Assembly (NCBI GenBank): GCA_033239125.1
Contig: BSWB01000002.1
Span: forward strand, 153,126,409-153,190,408
DNA length: 64,000 bases
Direction: 5' to 3'
DNA from: Fagopyrum homotropicum
Lineage: Eukaryota; Streptophyta; Magnoliopsida; Caryophyllales; Polygonaceae
Shown: positions 1 to 11,047 of the stretch, one piece after another
Layout: the number at the start of each line of letters is the position of its first letter
Position numbering within the stretch: the first letter of the stretch is position 1
The notes under the pieces: generated by a model
What the model was told of the DNA's origin: nothing
Seen by the model: the letters and a program-made list of their open reading frames with translations, nothing else
Database searches by the model: none
Translations under genes and position numbers: made by a program

Positions 1-724
1 GTAGCAGATTATTCGACAAATTGAGCATGACGAGACCTCGAATTCCCCCAAACGCCTCAGGCAAATGCTTCAGTTTCGTCCCGGACAAATCAACCCGCTC
101 GATCCCCCTCCCAGCCTCATGCTGCTCCAGTATCCGTGCAACATCCTCATTCATCTCCTCGCTCGGCCCTTCCTCCATCACCGAATTCTCGCCGCCTTCC
201 CTTGATGCCGCCGAATCGTAGATCTTCATCAATCTCTTCTCCGCATTCTTCAACAGCTTCTGATACTCCCCGTGCATCTCATCCAACTGTATCACCGCCT
301 TAAACATCTCTCTCTCTTGCTCCACCGCCTTCCTCCTCTCCCTCTCCTCATCGGTGAGCCGCGACGACTGCCAATCTTCATCAAGCTCATTAGAAAGGAC
401 CGAATTGATCTCAGAAACCTTCTCTTTCGCCCTATCGACAGTCTCGTGATCGGGACGGTCTCCTAGGGCCCGGAGTACCGATCGAGTCTTGGCAATTTCA
501 GAAACAGCTGCAGTCATCTCTGAAATCACCTTCGGATCCTTGAGATGCGGCATCTTCTCCACCAGCGGGTCAACGAATCGGACATCATCGGAATCCGATT
601 CCGGCAGTAACTGTGGCCGCTCGATGTCAAACTCGGACTCATACGAGCCTGATCTGGGACTGAATGAGGCTATACGAGACAAGACGAAGTTGACGATCGG
701 GTAGCTTCTGGGGCTGGAATCCAT
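1..724 (-). CDS. PIRL: PIRL family protein (plant intracellular Ras-group-related LRR), N-terminal part
   Basis: Reading the minus strand from the ATG at 724-722, the frame stays open for 241 codons to the window edge. The protein starts MDSSPRSYPIVNFVLSRI. It continues with an acidic, charged N-terminal region (coiled-coil-like around residues 110-165, ending in a KNAEKRLMKIYDSA segment). It then enters leucine-rich repeats with VDLSGTKLKHLPEAFGGI and GLVMLNLSNN. This layout, a variable N-terminus before cytoplasmic LRRs of the Ras-suppressor type, is that of plant PIRL proteins, most like the PIRL1/PIRL9 group, some members of which are needed in pollen development. There is no signal peptide or membrane segment, as expected for a cytosolic LRR protein. 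The rest of the gene lies to the left, so its integrity cannot be judged. The family call is firm; the subgroup is less so. Confidence 0.9.
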   Translation of the reverse strand, partial: MDSSPRSYPIVNFVLSRIASFSPRSGSYESEFDIERPQLLPESDSDDVRFVDPLVEKMPHLKDPKVISEMTAAVSEIAKTRSVLRALGDRPDHETVDRAKEKVSEINSVLSNELDEDWQSSRLTDEERERRKAVEQEREMFKAVIQLDEMHGEYQKLLKNAEKRLMKIYDSAASREGGENSVMEEGPSEEMNEDVARILEQHEAGRGIERVDLSGTKLKHLPEAFGGIRGLVMLNLSNNLL

Positions 725-2078
725 TTTCAGAGGAAAATCAGTTAAGGTCTCCAGTTAGGGTGATGGCATTTTAATGGACGAAGAGAGCGAGGAAGGAGAG
801 TGTTTGTAGGGGAGGGAGTGGTGGGAATCACGAAGACTGTTCCAACTCCAAACGTGCTTCGATAAACTGTGTTTATTCCCAGTTCGTTTCCCCCCTCTAT
901 ATTTAGTTTTATAGCATTAAACTTCAATACTTTATGAACATTTAAGTAATTTTCCTTGGAAGAGAACTTAATGATGTTTTTTTAAGACGTACGTACGTCA
1001 TCCGGTTCGATCGGTTTAGCCGTTTACGTTTGGATCGGGTAGTAAATTGTGTCCCAACAGGAGGGTTCGAGTTCCTCCGGACTAACTATTTAAGGAGTCT
1101 AGCACCACATCCCAGCATAACAACTAAGTATTGGTGGACTTAATGATGTTGCTGAAACAGAATTATTGATTTGAGGCACCGGATAAATTTGGAGGCTTGA
1201 GACCCCTTTAGAAATGAAAGCCGGACTATTTTTTTTAAAACGGAAAGCGGTTAGAAAAAAAAACTATTTATTTCATCTTCAAGTATTTTTGCGGAAAATT
1301 TTGGGATGAGTTTCATACCAGAAAATTCTAGTATGAGTCCAAAATCAAAAATTTTGAGTGTGAATATGAATTGGTTTCCTTGATTCAAAACAGCCTTAAC
1401 GAGTCCAAAATCTGAAACTTTGAGTGTGAAATCATGTTATGGCAAGATGTTGCTTGACTTGAAGTCACGGTGAATGACACACGGGTTCGAATCTTCGTGT
1501 ATGTACGCTACACCTCGAGCTGCACCAAGGGCGATTATCATTCAGGTTTCCCAATCAAGCGGAGTGTTTTCCTTGTCAACTCCTAATTGCACAGCATTAC
1601 AGTAATTGATGAGTATTCACTCAAAGAAGAAGGTAGGATTTATCGTAATTTATGAGTGAAGGTGGTGGCTCAAGAAGGGGCTTCTCCGGCTTCGACAAGG
1701 TGAGGCTTCATTGTAATATCCTTAGTTCTTTAGTGACCCCGACCCTGCGCCTCAACTGAGCCGCAGGTGCGGAGCCGCCCCTGCGACACTGATGACCCGC
1801 CCCCGTGGTTTATAGGGTGGGCGCCGCTTTATTTGACCGTCTTACTTTCCCGTTTCTTCACCTATAAGTTTCCTTCTCTCACTTGTGGGAGGGTTTGCTT
1901 TCTAGATTTTCCTCAATCTCCTTCTCTCTCACGTTATTCTTTCCTTCCTTATCCTCTTTTTATTTCTTTCTTGTTTTCTCCTTGGTTCTTCCTCTAGCCT
2001 CGGGTCTATCCTCTGCCTACAGCGGATAATAGACCCCAGGAGGTTGCTGAGAGTGTCGTACCTGAGATTGGGAACGGG
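725..2078. other. Intergenic stretch with two tRNA-like B-box motifs
   Basis: No convincing coding frame. Two places carry a pol III B-box-like motif able to form a T-arm-like hairpin: GAGGGTTCGAGTTCCTC near 1060-1080 and ACACGGGTTCGAATC near 1482-1496. They could be SINE remnants or tRNA-derived debris, but no full cloverleaf or poly-A tail with target duplication was found. The pyrimidine-rich stretch at 1840-2000 may be leader or LTR of the gypsy remnant that follows; no LTR pair was found. Confidence 0.35.
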
Positions 2079-3634
2079 ATGTCAACGAGACAGAGATCTC
2101 AGCCAGTCCAGTCAAATGACTCAAATAATGTCTCGATGAGGGGACCAGAGTTCCGCACATATATTCGTCGAGTCGAGGAGACTGCTAGGACAGGTAGACG
2201 TGCCCCGGATCTACCAGCACGTGTGGGATCATTTGAGATGTCCCAAAGAGCTACTCAGGTGCTTGTCATACCGGTACAAGCTGTTGAATTTGCTAGGGCT
2301 CAGGAAGAGCTGAGAGGACCACGACTGGACTCCTAGTTGAAGGTTTTTCACTAGATGGGAGTACCCCTTTTGGTGGAAAGGTGGGCTTGGAGGTCGAGCT
2401 ATGGATTGGGTATGTAGACTCAACCCTTGGAGTCTATTAGGTGTCCAAAGGATAGATGGATAGAGTTAACACAAACTCTATCCCATTTAGCCCAACATTG
2501 GTGGAGGACAATGCGGAGTTGAGTTACCAATTATGGCCAGCTGTGGAGTTTGTTTAGAGAGCGATTCTGCCTTGCCTCAATGAGAGGGAGAAACTGCAGG
2601 ATTTTATAGAGGCTGATTTTGAGGACGTTCTTGTATCCGAGGCGATCAGGAGGTTTCAGAACAAGATGGCGTTATTGGGTCCAGTTGTACCTCTAGAGGA
2701 TCAACACGTGTATCTGTTCTCCCGCCGACTGAGGGAGAGTACCCGTTCCTACATGGCGGGTTTCCACTATGGTTCCCTGATAGATTATCAAAACAAAGTC
2801 TCGGCTTACGAGCATGAGCGGGCTGGTCAAAGGAGCGCTTCTCAGACATGAAGGTCTGAGAAGACACAAAGGACAAGACAAACTAGTGCAGGAGCATCAA
2901 GGCTGCTCGATTACCTAGTATCTGCATAGACCTTTGAGAGAGGACGACAGTGCTTCAAGTGCGGAGGGTCTGGGCATATGCGACTTGATTGCCCAAGGGT
3001 ACCAGTGACTTGCTTATCTTGTGGAAAGCCAGGACATCGAGCCATCTTTTGTTGTCACGGCAGAGCTTCATAACAATAGAGTTCTTCCTCTACTAGTGTA
3101 GTAGGAGGTGGGCAGAGGTTATCTTAGTACCAGATGCAAGGACAGTTGAGGGTCCCAGATCATACCACTATTTAGGGTTCTGCTCCAGGACCGAGTAGAA
3201 TCAAAGGTTGTGGTGGGATCACCACTGATACTAGAGGAGCACATGCTCGAGTGTTCGAGTTGAGGAGTGTTGAGAGGCCAGCAACACCGGCTGATACAGG
3301 TACCATTATGATTAATGGTCTACCTATTAGAGTATTGTTTGATACAGGTGTTACGCACTCATTTATTTCTGATGTATGTGTTGATAGACTGACCTTAGAT
3401 ACAGTAGAGGGGATACCCTTTATTAGAGGGTTACCCGATGGGGGTCAGGTGATAGGTACTCGTGAGGTACATGGTTGCCCTATACATTTAGGAAATCGTG
3501 ATTTGTTAGTGGACTTCTTTGTCATGTCGTTGATGCATGAGGAGGTCATTTTGGGTATGGATTGGATGAATATGCATAGTGTCGTGTTAGATGTTGGTAG
3601 GAGTAACAACGGGGGAGAGGATGAGCATACATAG
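2079..3634 (+). pseudogene. Ty3/gypsy gag-protease remnant
   Basis: A broken gag-protease region in several frames. The open start at 2079 (MSTRQRSQPVQSND) is followed by capsid-like sequence with stops near 2340-2520. A readable capsid stretch follows at about 2560-2850 (FRERFCLASMREREKL; a further segment FSRRLRESTRSYMAGF). Two CCHC zinc knuckles lie at 2951-2993 (CFKCGGSGHMRLDC) and about 3011-3052 (CLSCGKPGHRAIFC). The frame 3251-3634 is a retropepsin: VLFDTGVTHSFIS holds the catalytic DTG, and VILGMDWM is the usual C-terminal protease motif. The order and motifs fit Del/Tekay-like chromoviruses, but no reverse transcriptase or integrase follows: homology stops at about 3605. The element is an old 5' fragment lacking LTRs. 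Confidence 0.8.
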
Positions 3635-3829
3635 CAATGATGTGGTAGGTGGAGTTACTCTTGGAGGAACAATCGCATTTGATGAAGGAATCGTAGGTGG
3701 TGTCGTATATGGTGATTGAATCGCTCAACGCCACACCAGAGCTTCGGGATTGATATGTTAGGGCTAACCGAGAGGCCGGTGCTCGATGTTGTTGTGTTCC
3801 TAATCTCAAAACGACGCCGTTGAATTAGG

Positions 3830-4079
3830 GTATTTTACCACAGTTATAAAATAAACTGGGGTCCGAGATTAAAATGTCACCATGGTTAATCATATAACCG
3901 GGGTCCGAAATTTTGATACCCCTGTTAAATTTAATATTCAGGGTCTAAAATTTAAGTAAAACAAAATAAAATCAATTGTCCTCGGTTATACATAAAACCG
4001 TGGTTTGAAAATACCTTTAATCACAATTCTTTCAAACCGCTCCAACACAACTGAGGTATGAGGAGTCTTTGTACTAGTG
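3830..4079. mobile_element. Possible truncated CACTA-type terminus with subterminal repeats
   Basis: Four imperfect copies of a motif like ACCGGGGTCCGAAAT occur within about 200 bp, some in inverted form (AACCGTGGTTTGAAAAT). The block ends in GTACTAGTG at 4071-4079, the reverse complement of CACTAGTAC, which resembles the CACTA ends of En/Spm elements. It abuts the copia gag remnant. No matching left CACTA end was found, so it is either truncated or a chance resemblance. Confidence 0.35.
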
Positions 4080-5286
4080 TGAGCATGCTAATGAGCGTGT
4101 CCACCAATTTCTTCTTGGACTGGACGATTCATATACACATCTCAAATCAAATATCATCACCAAAGAACCGCTTCCATCGCTGAACTAAGTATATGCCCTT
4201 GCCATCCAAGAAGAATGTTCCAACTTCCAACCAAAACAACAAAACAGTTGAATCCATACTTGATATGGCATTGGCGGCCAGATCCTATTCCAAACCACAG
4301 CTCACCAAACCGGACAAATCACATCTCTTATGCGCCCATTGCAACCGCCACGGTCATAGTAAGTCTACTTTTTTTTTAAAATAATAGGGTTTCCCGATTG
4401 GTGGAATAACAACAAAGGAGTCGCCGATCAACGTACCGGCAAACCACCGCAACCGACCACCAACCGTCAGCCCACAACTAGTCACGATGGCCATGTCGCT
4501 CCTGCTAATGCAGCGTTTGCATCCCCGCCATCTACACTCACACAAAATGATCAACTTGCTCTCGGACCTACCGTTTATGATGATCAATGGTCGGTGCTCT
4601 TTGAGAAATTCAAACACTTTCATTTGAATTCTCAAGATTCTACTTCATGTATAATTTCTACCTCTTGGATCCTCGATACCGGGGCGTCCTTCCATATGAC
4701 TAATGATAATTAATTCTTACCCTAATTATCTCTATTTCACCTCATGTAATTAAATTCCTAATGGTGCATTATCTACATCATTGTATGCTGGAACAATCTC
4801 TATCTCATCTAATTTTACACTTTCTAACGTTCTATTTGTTTCAGGTCTTACATGCAATATAATCTCTATATTTTGTCTTACTAATGATTCAAATTATGTC
4901 ACTACATTCACTAATTGTTTGTGTGTTATTCAAGACCGTTTTTTGCGGACGCTGATTGGAGTGGGTGAACCTCGTAATGGCGTATATTGGTTGAAATGGA
5001 TCTCGACTAATCAACATTCTATTGTCGCTTATACCTCAGCCGATTCTCGTCCAAATCCGGCCGCCTTATGGCATATCCGCCTGGGACATCCTGCTTATAA
5101 AAAAATTATTTCCTTTCCAAATGTTTTGAATTTTCATTTAAATAAATAATCTCATTTACCTTGTGATATATGTCACAAAGCTAAGCAATCCAAATCTTCT
5201 TTTTCCAATAGTGAAACTCACGCTTTATCTACTTTCGATTTAATTCACTGTGATATTTGGGTCCGTACCGGACACCATCATCATCT
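4080..5286 (+). pseudogene. Copia A, piece 1: gag end, protease, pre-integrase, start of integrase
   Basis: Decayed Ty1/copia polyprotein with frameshifts and stops, clearly related to the young element at 57.2-62.1 kb. In order: a gag C-terminal piece VHQFLLGLDDSYTHL (about 4099-4145); a damaged zinc knuckle LCAHCNRHGHSKS (about 4330-4370, last Cys lost); the protease motif SWILDTGASFHMT (about 4664-4703); CVIQDRFLRTLIGVGEPRNG (about 4921-4980); the pre-integrase motif LWHIRLGHP (about 5068-5094); and the integrase start CDICHKAKQ through HCDIW (5163-5260). The 5' LTR and early gag are missing. Homology stops at 5286, where a hAT-like element is inserted, and resumes at 21,809. Confidence 0.88.
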
Positions 5287-5947
5287 TAAGGCTGGGTTCA
5301 GTACATTACCAACTTATTTTTATCCTTACCACCGACCAACCAACTATAACTGGTAATGAAAAATCTTGTACCATTACCAACCACCTAAACCCATTACCAA
5401 CTCTTCGGTATACCAACTTTTTCGGTTGGTTCGGTTGGTAATGACATTTTACCAACTTATATGTTTGCTAAAATTAAATTTAAATAAGACAATAACTTCA
5501 TCAATTCAACAATCCGCAAATTCGAGTACAATATGTTTAACAAGTTTATAGAACTTCATTACAAACCAAACACAAATAATTAAATATGCAATCATCATCC
5601 CGAGTTATAGGCTAGGGAGTTCAATAATTCAATCTCGACTTGTGCTCAACGTGATATCATATTTGAATCGAGCTAGAGCTTGTTGCATTCCTTCCTGCCT
5701 CATAGCCTTGATTGAAAGCATTCTTTTCCAAAAGAATGAAGATTAGATGATAGAACAAATGCTGTAATAGTAAAAAAAAATTAATACAGAACAAATATTG
5801 TTACGATAATAAGCTAAAGTTTAGGTTTAGTAACTTGACTACAACAGAAACAACAGAAATAGATGTTGTTATAGTACACAAGCATCTCCATCATCTGATT
5901 CATGATACACTACCCTACCCTAATCAATTGATTCATGAGATACTAGC

Positions 5948-6585
5948 TAATACGCCCGTATATGGCGTTGCCATACGTACCTCCGGCTTGATATGTCATT
6001 CGCTACCACTATCAAATGGAAGACTTTTCCATTATCTTTATTTGAATTAGATATTATATTCTTAATAATTAAAGGAGATATTCTATGAATATCTTTCTTT
6101 AAGAAGACATTGAATGCTTGAGATTATTCTTGGAAGATTCCATCAAATCCCTTCTTTAATGTCTATAATATTTGCTTTTAATTCCGTATTTAAGTTTTAG
6201 GATTTGCCACCATCCTCTACTATATAAAGGATGTTTTGGCTCATTTGTAAGACATGTCTAATTTTAATCCAAGTATATTGAGAAGTATTTCCTCCTACTT
6301 GGTTCAGGCATCACCTCCTCTTCCACCCTCTTAAAGTTCTATCTTGGATCTAGTCTTTGATACAAGCCTTTCGTACTCGAGGATCCTTTTTAAGGGTCAA
6401 CTCTATCTACTCCACTTCGTGGATGGTTCGATCTAACTAGATCGGATCGATCGTACGCTTCCACATCCATCTCAGTGCTTCCGCAAACTCACATTCTATA
6501 CTTTGATCGACCCGCAAGGAGTAGTTGAAGCTAAGCTCGATCTAGATCCGGAGTTTGTCCTTGAACGCACTCAAGGATCACATCA
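5948..6585 (+). repeat. 5' LTR of the non-autonomous element
   Basis: It begins TAATACGCCC, where the right copy has TGATACGCCC, so the terminal G is mutated. It ends about GATCACATCA, just before the primer site. It differs from the right LTR by scattered substitutions and by lacking an internal duplication of about 24 bp present there. Confidence 0.85.
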
Positions 6586-6586
6586 T

Positions 6587-6600
6587 TGGTATTAGAGCGC
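6587..6600 (+). other. Primer binding site, tRNA-iMet type
   Basis: TGGTATTAGAGCGC begins one or two bases after the left LTR. It matches the usual plant primer site TGGTATCAGAGC with one mismatch. Confidence 0.8.
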
Positions 6601-6690
6601 GGGATCAAGGTTACATTTATTTACTCGTGTTTATCTTCATCGTGTTCTTCGTGTTCACCGCCATTTATCATTGTGCGTCATAAATTCGTC

Positions 6691-8013
6691 ATGTTCTATG
6701 ATGATGATGACCCGTTTGATTTGTATGGAGAATGGTTGCCTTCTCCTCAAGAGTTAAAACTAAAAGCGGCCACACACCGGCAATATCAACGAAGTCATTG
6801 GCGTTCCCATGTTGATGTCGATGAGTGGTTGCCGCCTCCGGAGCCACCAACGCCAACTTATACCATCAACAGGCACCAACGGTATCCTCACCGACAACGA
6901 CAAACTCATTACACCGAGGATACCTATGTTGCTCCAAGATGGTGTGCCAACCATCAGCAAGTTGACAACAATGTCCCAAGACGGCGTGCTTATGTTGAAG
7001 AAGTTGTCAATGTTGTTCCCCGACGGCGTGCCCATCATTACAAAGTTGACAATATTGGCCCAAGACGGCGTACCAATCATGAGAAAATTGACAATATTGC
7101 CCCCCGACGGCGTGCTAGTCCCCAAGAGGAGTATGTTATGCGTAAGGCGATAAATGATGCTCTAAGGCACGAGTTAGAAATTTTGAAGGCACGAGTTCTT
7201 GCCCTAACTACGCTTGTCCAACACGAGGGACCTTTGTGTGACAAAGTCGATGACATGGGCAATGTCGTCATTGATGATTGCTCTCCGGTACTTCCAACTC
7301 AAGTTAGCAATCCGTTATATGACGTTGATAAAGATGAAGAAGAAAAAGAAGATGTCGTTATCATTGAAAATTCTGCCTTGGCACTTCCACTTTACCTTGT
7401 CAACCCGTTGTATGATGAGTCTTTTGAAGAGGAGAAAGAACAAACCGTCATCGACATATTTAAAGTGATCATTGACGAAGACGAAGATGTCAACCCCGAC
7501 ACCGACACCATCGTGTTGATGGACAACAAATTTGAGCCGCCCGATCCGAGGTTTGTCTTTGTTATGTCAAATCTCTTACCACTCGGCTTGCTCTCTCATC
7601 TTTCTAGGATGCCATCGACGTTCACCATCAAGGGACTTGAGGGCATGGTAGACAAACTCACTGGCGACACCATCTACATGTACCACAAGGTTGAGCCGCC
7701 CAATCCAAAGTTTGTTATTGATATGTCCGTGTGTTTACAAACCGCATTGCCACCCATGCAAGGCTTTGGTCACAAGTTCCAAGAATACCGGCGCAATCAA
7801 CCGTCATCAAGCCATTTCCGGTACTCATTCCCGTGCCTTGACGGAATATACAATAAGCTCAGCGGTACCGTTCTTTTGAATGATTACAAGTCCAAGCCGC
7901 GGGATTCCTATGATATGCACCATCCAATCACGGTGAAACGGGGACGTTTCACAACCAAGAGGAGGAGAATGATACGCCCCTGGATGGTGTTGCCATATGT
8001 ACCTCCGGCTTGA
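6691..8013 (+). CDS. Unrecognised 440-aa protein of the non-autonomous LTR element
   Basis: I chose the ATG at 6691 (MFYDDDDPFDLYGEWLP); the open frame extends upstream without an ATG. I do not recognise the family. Visible features: an N-terminal acidic and then proline-rich part; a tandem repeat of 14 residues with the core PRRRA preceded by VDN-like residues (PRRRAYVEEVVNVV, PRRRAHHYKVDNIG and so on, four to five copies, about 6940-7125); a likely coiled coil (VMRKAINDALRHELEILKAR); two acidic blocks each next to an NPLYD motif; two copies of an EPP(D/N)P(R/K)FV motif; and a basic C-terminus (KRGRFTTKRRRMIRP). The last 14 codons lie inside the 3' LTR. There is no CCHC knuckle and no capsid motif I can see. 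It may be a highly diverged gag-like protein or a captured gene. The frame is unbroken over 441 codons, which suggests recent activity or selection. Confidence 0.6.
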   Translation: MFYDDDDPFDLYGEWLPSPQELKLKAATHRQYQRSHWRSHVDVDEWLPPPEPPTPTYTINRHQRYPHRQRQTHYTEDTYVAPRWCANHQQVDNNVPRRRAYVEEVVNVVPRRRAHHYKVDNIGPRRRTNHEKIDNIAPRRRASPQEEYVMRKAINDALRHELEILKARVLALTTLVQHEGPLCDKVDDMGNVVIDDCSPVLPTQVSNPLYDVDKDEEEKEDVVIIENSALALPLYLVNPLYDESFEEEKEQTVIDIFKVIIDEDEDVNPDTDTIVLMDNKFEPPDPRFVFVMSNLLPLGLLSHLSRMPSTFTIKGLEGMVDKLTGDTIYMYHKVEPPNPKFVIDMSVCLQTALPPMQGFGHKFQEYRRNQPSSSHFRYSFPCLDGIYNKLSGTVLLNDYKSKPRDSYDMHHPITVKRGRFTTKRRRMIRPWMVLPYVPPA

Positions 8014-8627
8014 TATGTCCTTGGCTACCACTATCAAATGAAAGACTTTTCCATTATCTTTATTTGAATTATATATTATATTCTTAATAATTAAAGGAGA
8101 TATTCTATGAATATCTTCCTTTAAGAAGACATTGAATGCTTGGGATTATTTTTGAAAGATTCCATCAAATCCCTTCTTTAAGGTCTAGAATATTTGCTTT
8201 TAATGTCTATAATATTTGCTTTTAATTTCGTATTTAAGTCTTAGGATTTGCCACCATTCTCTCATATATGAAGGATGTTTTGGCTCATTTGTAAGACATG
8301 TCTAATTTTAATCCAAGTATATTGAGAAGTATTTCCTCCTACTTAGTTTGGGCATCACTTCCTCTTCCACCCTCTTAAAGTTTTATCTTGGATCTAGTCT
8401 TTGATCCAAGCCTTTCGTACTCGAGGATCCTTTTTAAGGGTCAACTCTATCTACTCCACTTCGTGGATGGTTCGATCTAACTAGATCGGATCGACCGTAC
8501 GCTTCCGCATCCATCTCAGTGCTTTCGCAACTCACATTTTATACTTTGATCGACCCGCAAGGAGTAGTTGAAGCTAAGCTCGATCTAGATCCAGAGTTTG
8601 TCCTTGAACGCACTCAAGGATCACATT
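7970..8627 (+). repeat. 3' LTR of the non-autonomous element
   Basis: It starts TGATACGCCC directly after the purine tract and ends at GATCACATT before ACTAG. It contains an extra copy of a segment around AATATTTGCTTTTAAT (about 8186-8225) not doubled in the left LTR. Confidence 0.85.
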
Positions 8628-8708
8628 ACTAGATAGAAAGGGATATATGATACACAAGTACAATACCCTAATCAATCGATTCAACAAATCCTTATCCAGC
8701 AGATTATT

Positions 8709-10397
8709 TGTTCGCCACTTAGCGTGCGTGCAAATAAGCTTTAAATTTATAAAACTAGAATCAAGCAAGCGAACCCGCAGTGCACGGATCAATATAGTTA
8801 AGCAAGAATTCCAGAGTATCGAACACAGGGATTTGGGGGGTTAAATCCAATTATAGGTTATCAAGCGAGTAAATGTAAGAAGCTTTTCAAGTATTGGGAA
8901 AACAACAATCCTAAAGATCCAAGTATCCAGCCGTGGCAATCGATTCAAGATATACTAATGATATAAGGACAGAGTTAAGATATGCAAAGGTATGCTAATG
9001 TAAGGTAATCGTACGGTGAAGTTCCAAAAACCTTATATGACTCACCTACAAGACACTCTCTATAAAGGTTGTTGAAGCTTCAATATAGAAAGGTTCTAAA
9101 GGTAAGAATTAATGTCAAATACCCAAACTTGTAATCCAAGGATCAAGACTAACTAAACCGATTAAGGTTATGACACTCACAATCGAGGTAGAGGTTGTTG
9201 AGGCTTCACTACCACCTAGAAAAGGCAAGTCAAGACTAAGTTAAAGCAAATCTTTAACTTTGGATTAAAGTAAAAGCAAGTTCGTCACTTAACACAAAAT
9301 TACGGGTAGTTCTTGAGTTCCACGGCCGTGGAAGCTCAAGAACAGACCGTGGATTAGGTTCGTCGGCGATTCTCTCTAACTCTCAGGATCCAATCTGTTT
9401 ACGATCAATCTATCATCGTCTAAGCCACAACTATCAACCCTTCACCTTAGAATTGTTAAGGGTTTTTAGCCAACAATAGTCATATTGATATCAAATTCAA
9501 GGTTTAAAAGATTGAAAGATGAAAACTTCCGAAAACCTTCAATAACTTTCAAATCAATCTCAAAGTCATAATCAAGAACAATAACGTCAATAGATTCGGA
9601 ATAGAACAAACAATCACAATCTTAGATAAGAGGGAAGAACGGGATGTCAATCCGTCTTCTAGATCAAACCTAAACAAGAAGCGAAATCTCCTTGCGAACA
9701 ATCTTCCGAATCTTCGTTCCTTCCGTAAAACCCAATGACAAAGCGCAATAATCTCCCCAAACACAATCTCCGCCAAATGCGAAATTAGGGCAATTCCAAG
9801 CGCAACGTAAGATGCGTCTATGCGTAAGCGAAGGTGACGGAATCTCTCTTCGTCCGTCCTTTTATAGTGTAAGATAAAGTATCGGCCCGGCCCAATTGCG
9901 TAGGAGATCGTGGCTTAAAGTGTGGCGAAAAAGATCGTCAAGATCACGGTCGTGGAAGGGTTCCACGGCCGTAATTTAGAGCGTGGAAATCAACACGGTT
10001 TGAACCAACTCCTCTACGGCCGTAGAAGTTACTGGAATGAACCACGCTTCCCTTGCCATGGTTCCACGGCCGTGGACTTGAACGTGGAAAGTAGTACGGC
10101 CGTATTTTAGAGCGTGGTTTAGGGCAAGAACGTGATTCTTCCTTAGCCTCGTGCATTCTTCAAGTTGGCACTCCCTTAGCTCCTAGGAATGTCCTCAATT
10201 CATGGACATGCTCAATCAACTCCATCCTTGCTCAATTCCGTTCGGAAATAGCTCTCAATTACCTATAATCAACATAAAGCTTGTGTAGATCTCTATATCG
10301 ACATTATAGACAAACTAGCTCACAAATGCATCAATGCTCAATCAATGACTATCAATATGGATCAAATACACTTAGAAAACGTGCCTAAAATATCACA
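8709..10397 (-). repeat. 3' LTR of the Athila element
   Basis: Plus-strand ends are TGTTCGCCACTTAGCG and AAATATCACA. It contains a perfect palindrome TTCCACGGCCGTGGAA at 9318-9333 and further CCGTGG/ACGGCCGT motifs at about 9945-10,115. The inner boundary is unusual: the last 23 or so bases of the LTR end recur about 10 bp further in (10,409-10,431), and no clear purine tract is seen. Confidence 0.93.
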
Positions 10398-11047
10398 AGA
10401 AGCATAAGAAAACGTGCCTAAAATATCACAATATGGATCAAATTCCCGGATAGGTAAAGGAGGCCATAATTTCAATGAGGGGCTAAATGATCAAAGAAAG
10501 AAAGAAAGAAAAAATCGAATTGCCTTAATCATCTCAACAAGAAGCATAAGAACTTATAGTGCGATTTCAACTTCAATTTCTCAACATGATTTAGGTAACA
10601 TTCATCACATTATGAAACTTGCAAAAGAGGTATAATCAATTCATTCAATTTCTTTTCAATTCACTATTCGTTTTAAGCATGCAATTGTCATCAAACTCAA
10701 TTCACAAGTAGCGATTATCATAGAAATCATCTCAATTCCTTAGAAGCACAAAATTTTCAAAATTTTTCAATTTTTATGGGTTTTTCAAACTCTTTTTCAT
10801 GCAATGCAATAATGAAACGTGCAACAATATAATGAACATGCAAGATAGTCTCGATAGAAGCAATCATAGTGAGTAAGAGTTATTACAAACTTTTAGTCAC
10901 ACCCCACTCCATACTTGGAACAAACATTTTCCCTAATGTTCAAATAAAAGAAAGAAAAGAAGAAAAGAAAGAAAGAAGAAGAAAGAAAAGAAAAAGAAAC
11001 TCACAAAATGGCGGTGGAGCGGCTAAAACTGTCGGTCATGCAAATCA
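10398..11047. other. Athila 3' non-coding region
   Basis: Between the env-position ORF and the 3' LTR. It contains a repeated LTR-end segment at 10,409-10,431, short direct repeats (AAGAAGCATAAGAA near 10,397 and 10,537) and a purine-rich GAAA-type simple repeat at about 10,947-11,000. No gene seen. Confidence 0.6.

Larger units (their letters stand above)
5948..8627 (+). mobile_element. Non-autonomous LTR retrotransposon, 2.7 kb
   Basis: Two direct repeats of about 640-660 bp (5948-6585 and 7970-8627) share long identical tracts, for example a block around AATTAAAGGAGATATTCTAT. A tRNA-iMet-type primer site TGGTATTAGAGC lies directly after the left LTR, and a purine tract AAGAGGAGGAGAA directly precedes the right LTR. 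The sequence ACTAG flanks both sides (5942-5946 and 8628-8632), one base off the left end. The interior holds a single ORF with no reverse transcriptase, RNase H or integrase, so the element must have been mobilised in trans. It sits in the interior of the hAT-like element. Confidence 0.88.

Noticed and set aside
1055..1100. tRNA gene suggested by GGGTTCGAG motif
   Set aside because: Only a T-arm-like hairpin; no acceptor stem, anticodon arm or D arm that fold together.
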